This document shows positions 63,977 to 64,000 of a stretch of 64,000 nucleotides of DNA, piece by piece. This stretch comes from Kiritimatiellota bacterium. GTDB taxonomy: Bacteria > Verrucomicrobiota > Lentisphaeria > Oligosphaerales > JAADHN01. Location of the stretch: NCBI GenBank assembly GCA_013151865.1, contig JAADHN010000066.1, positions 19,778-83,777 on the forward strand. Reading direction: 5' to 3'. The position numbers were made by a program, and so were the translations under genes. The first letter of the stretch is position 1, and each line of letters opens with the position of its first letter. The notes beneath the pieces are model-generated. The model was not told where the DNA came from. It saw only the letters and a program-made list of their open reading frames with translations, and did no database searches.

Positions 63977-64000
63977 TTGACAGCGATTGAAGGGGTGACG

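Noticed and set aside
1-64000. CRISPR arrays, tRNA and rRNA genes, prophage modules, integron attC arrays
   Set aside because: I looked for regularly spaced repeats, cloverleaf-like segments and phage structural genes and saw none; the only periodic repeats are the two 25-bp copies at the right edge.

Overview
The window is one continuous high-GC bacterial chromosome segment with about 40 supported genes and no rRNA, tRNA, CRISPR array or phage module that I can see. Its gene content suggests a member of the PVC group or an allied lineage (Planctomycetota, Lentisphaerota or Hydrogenedentota-like), probably a polysaccharide-degrading heterotroph. Pointers are several Gfo/Idh/MocA oxidoreductases and xylose-isomerase-like TIM barrels, large secreted multi-domain proteins, right-handed beta-helix proteins, a DUF6785-type membrane protein, an EF-hand/esterase fusion, and PadR paired with a prefix-domain membrane protein. 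The phylum call is inference from gene families only.

Layout. 1-3.6 kb: end of an unknown gene, a degenerate NtrC-like response regulator, an M20 peptidase and a polyprenyl-phosphate-type glycosyltransferase. 4.2-7.7 kb: sugar-nucleotide and amino-sugar genes (Gfo/Idh/MocA, DegT aminotransferase, nagB). 7.7-16.4 kb: Sel1-repeat protein, PflX-like radical SAM enzyme, hybrid-free membrane histidine kinase, beta-helix protein, EF-hand esterase, O-methyltransferase. 16.9-27.5 kb: a co-directional catabolic block with two TIM-barrel isomerases, an SDR, a Gfo/Idh/MocA enzyme, an LVIVD beta-propeller, a glycyl radical enzyme and a secreted glycoside-hydrolase-like protein; two junctions overlap by 4 bases. 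27.6-41 kb: beta-helix protein, a GH42-like giant protein interrupted by a frameshift, a polytopic membrane protein, and a 1407-residue secreted protein with CBM-like and alpha/alpha-toroid-like regions.

41-48.3 kb is the most unusual region. About 6.9 kb is enclosed by two direct copies of a 206/211-bp structured repeat. Inside are a small Cys-rich secreted protein, a double-parvulin foldase with a Cys/His cluster, a protein fusing a cation-diffusion-facilitator transporter to an HflK/SPFH domain, HflC, a second HflK, and three single-pass membrane microproteins (57, 51 and 43 residues), two of which are paralogues. All genes point the same way with short gaps. I infer an envelope protein-quality-control/metal module.

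48.3-63.2 kb: a PadR regulator behind a perfect 13-bp inverted-repeat operator and its membrane-protein partner, GH51-like and GH43/32-like secreted or cytoplasmic carbohydrate enzymes, small membrane proteins, a LPS-kinase-like protein, an ICMT-like methyltransferase, a CehA/McbA PHP hydrolase, a GH-like TIM barrel and a uroporphyrinogen-decarboxylase-like protein. 63.2-64 kb is a graveyard of mobile DNA: an internally deleted integron-type integrase, a transposase tail and two perfect 25-bp direct repeats. A 71-bp dispersed repeat links 3.7 kb and 53.1 kb.
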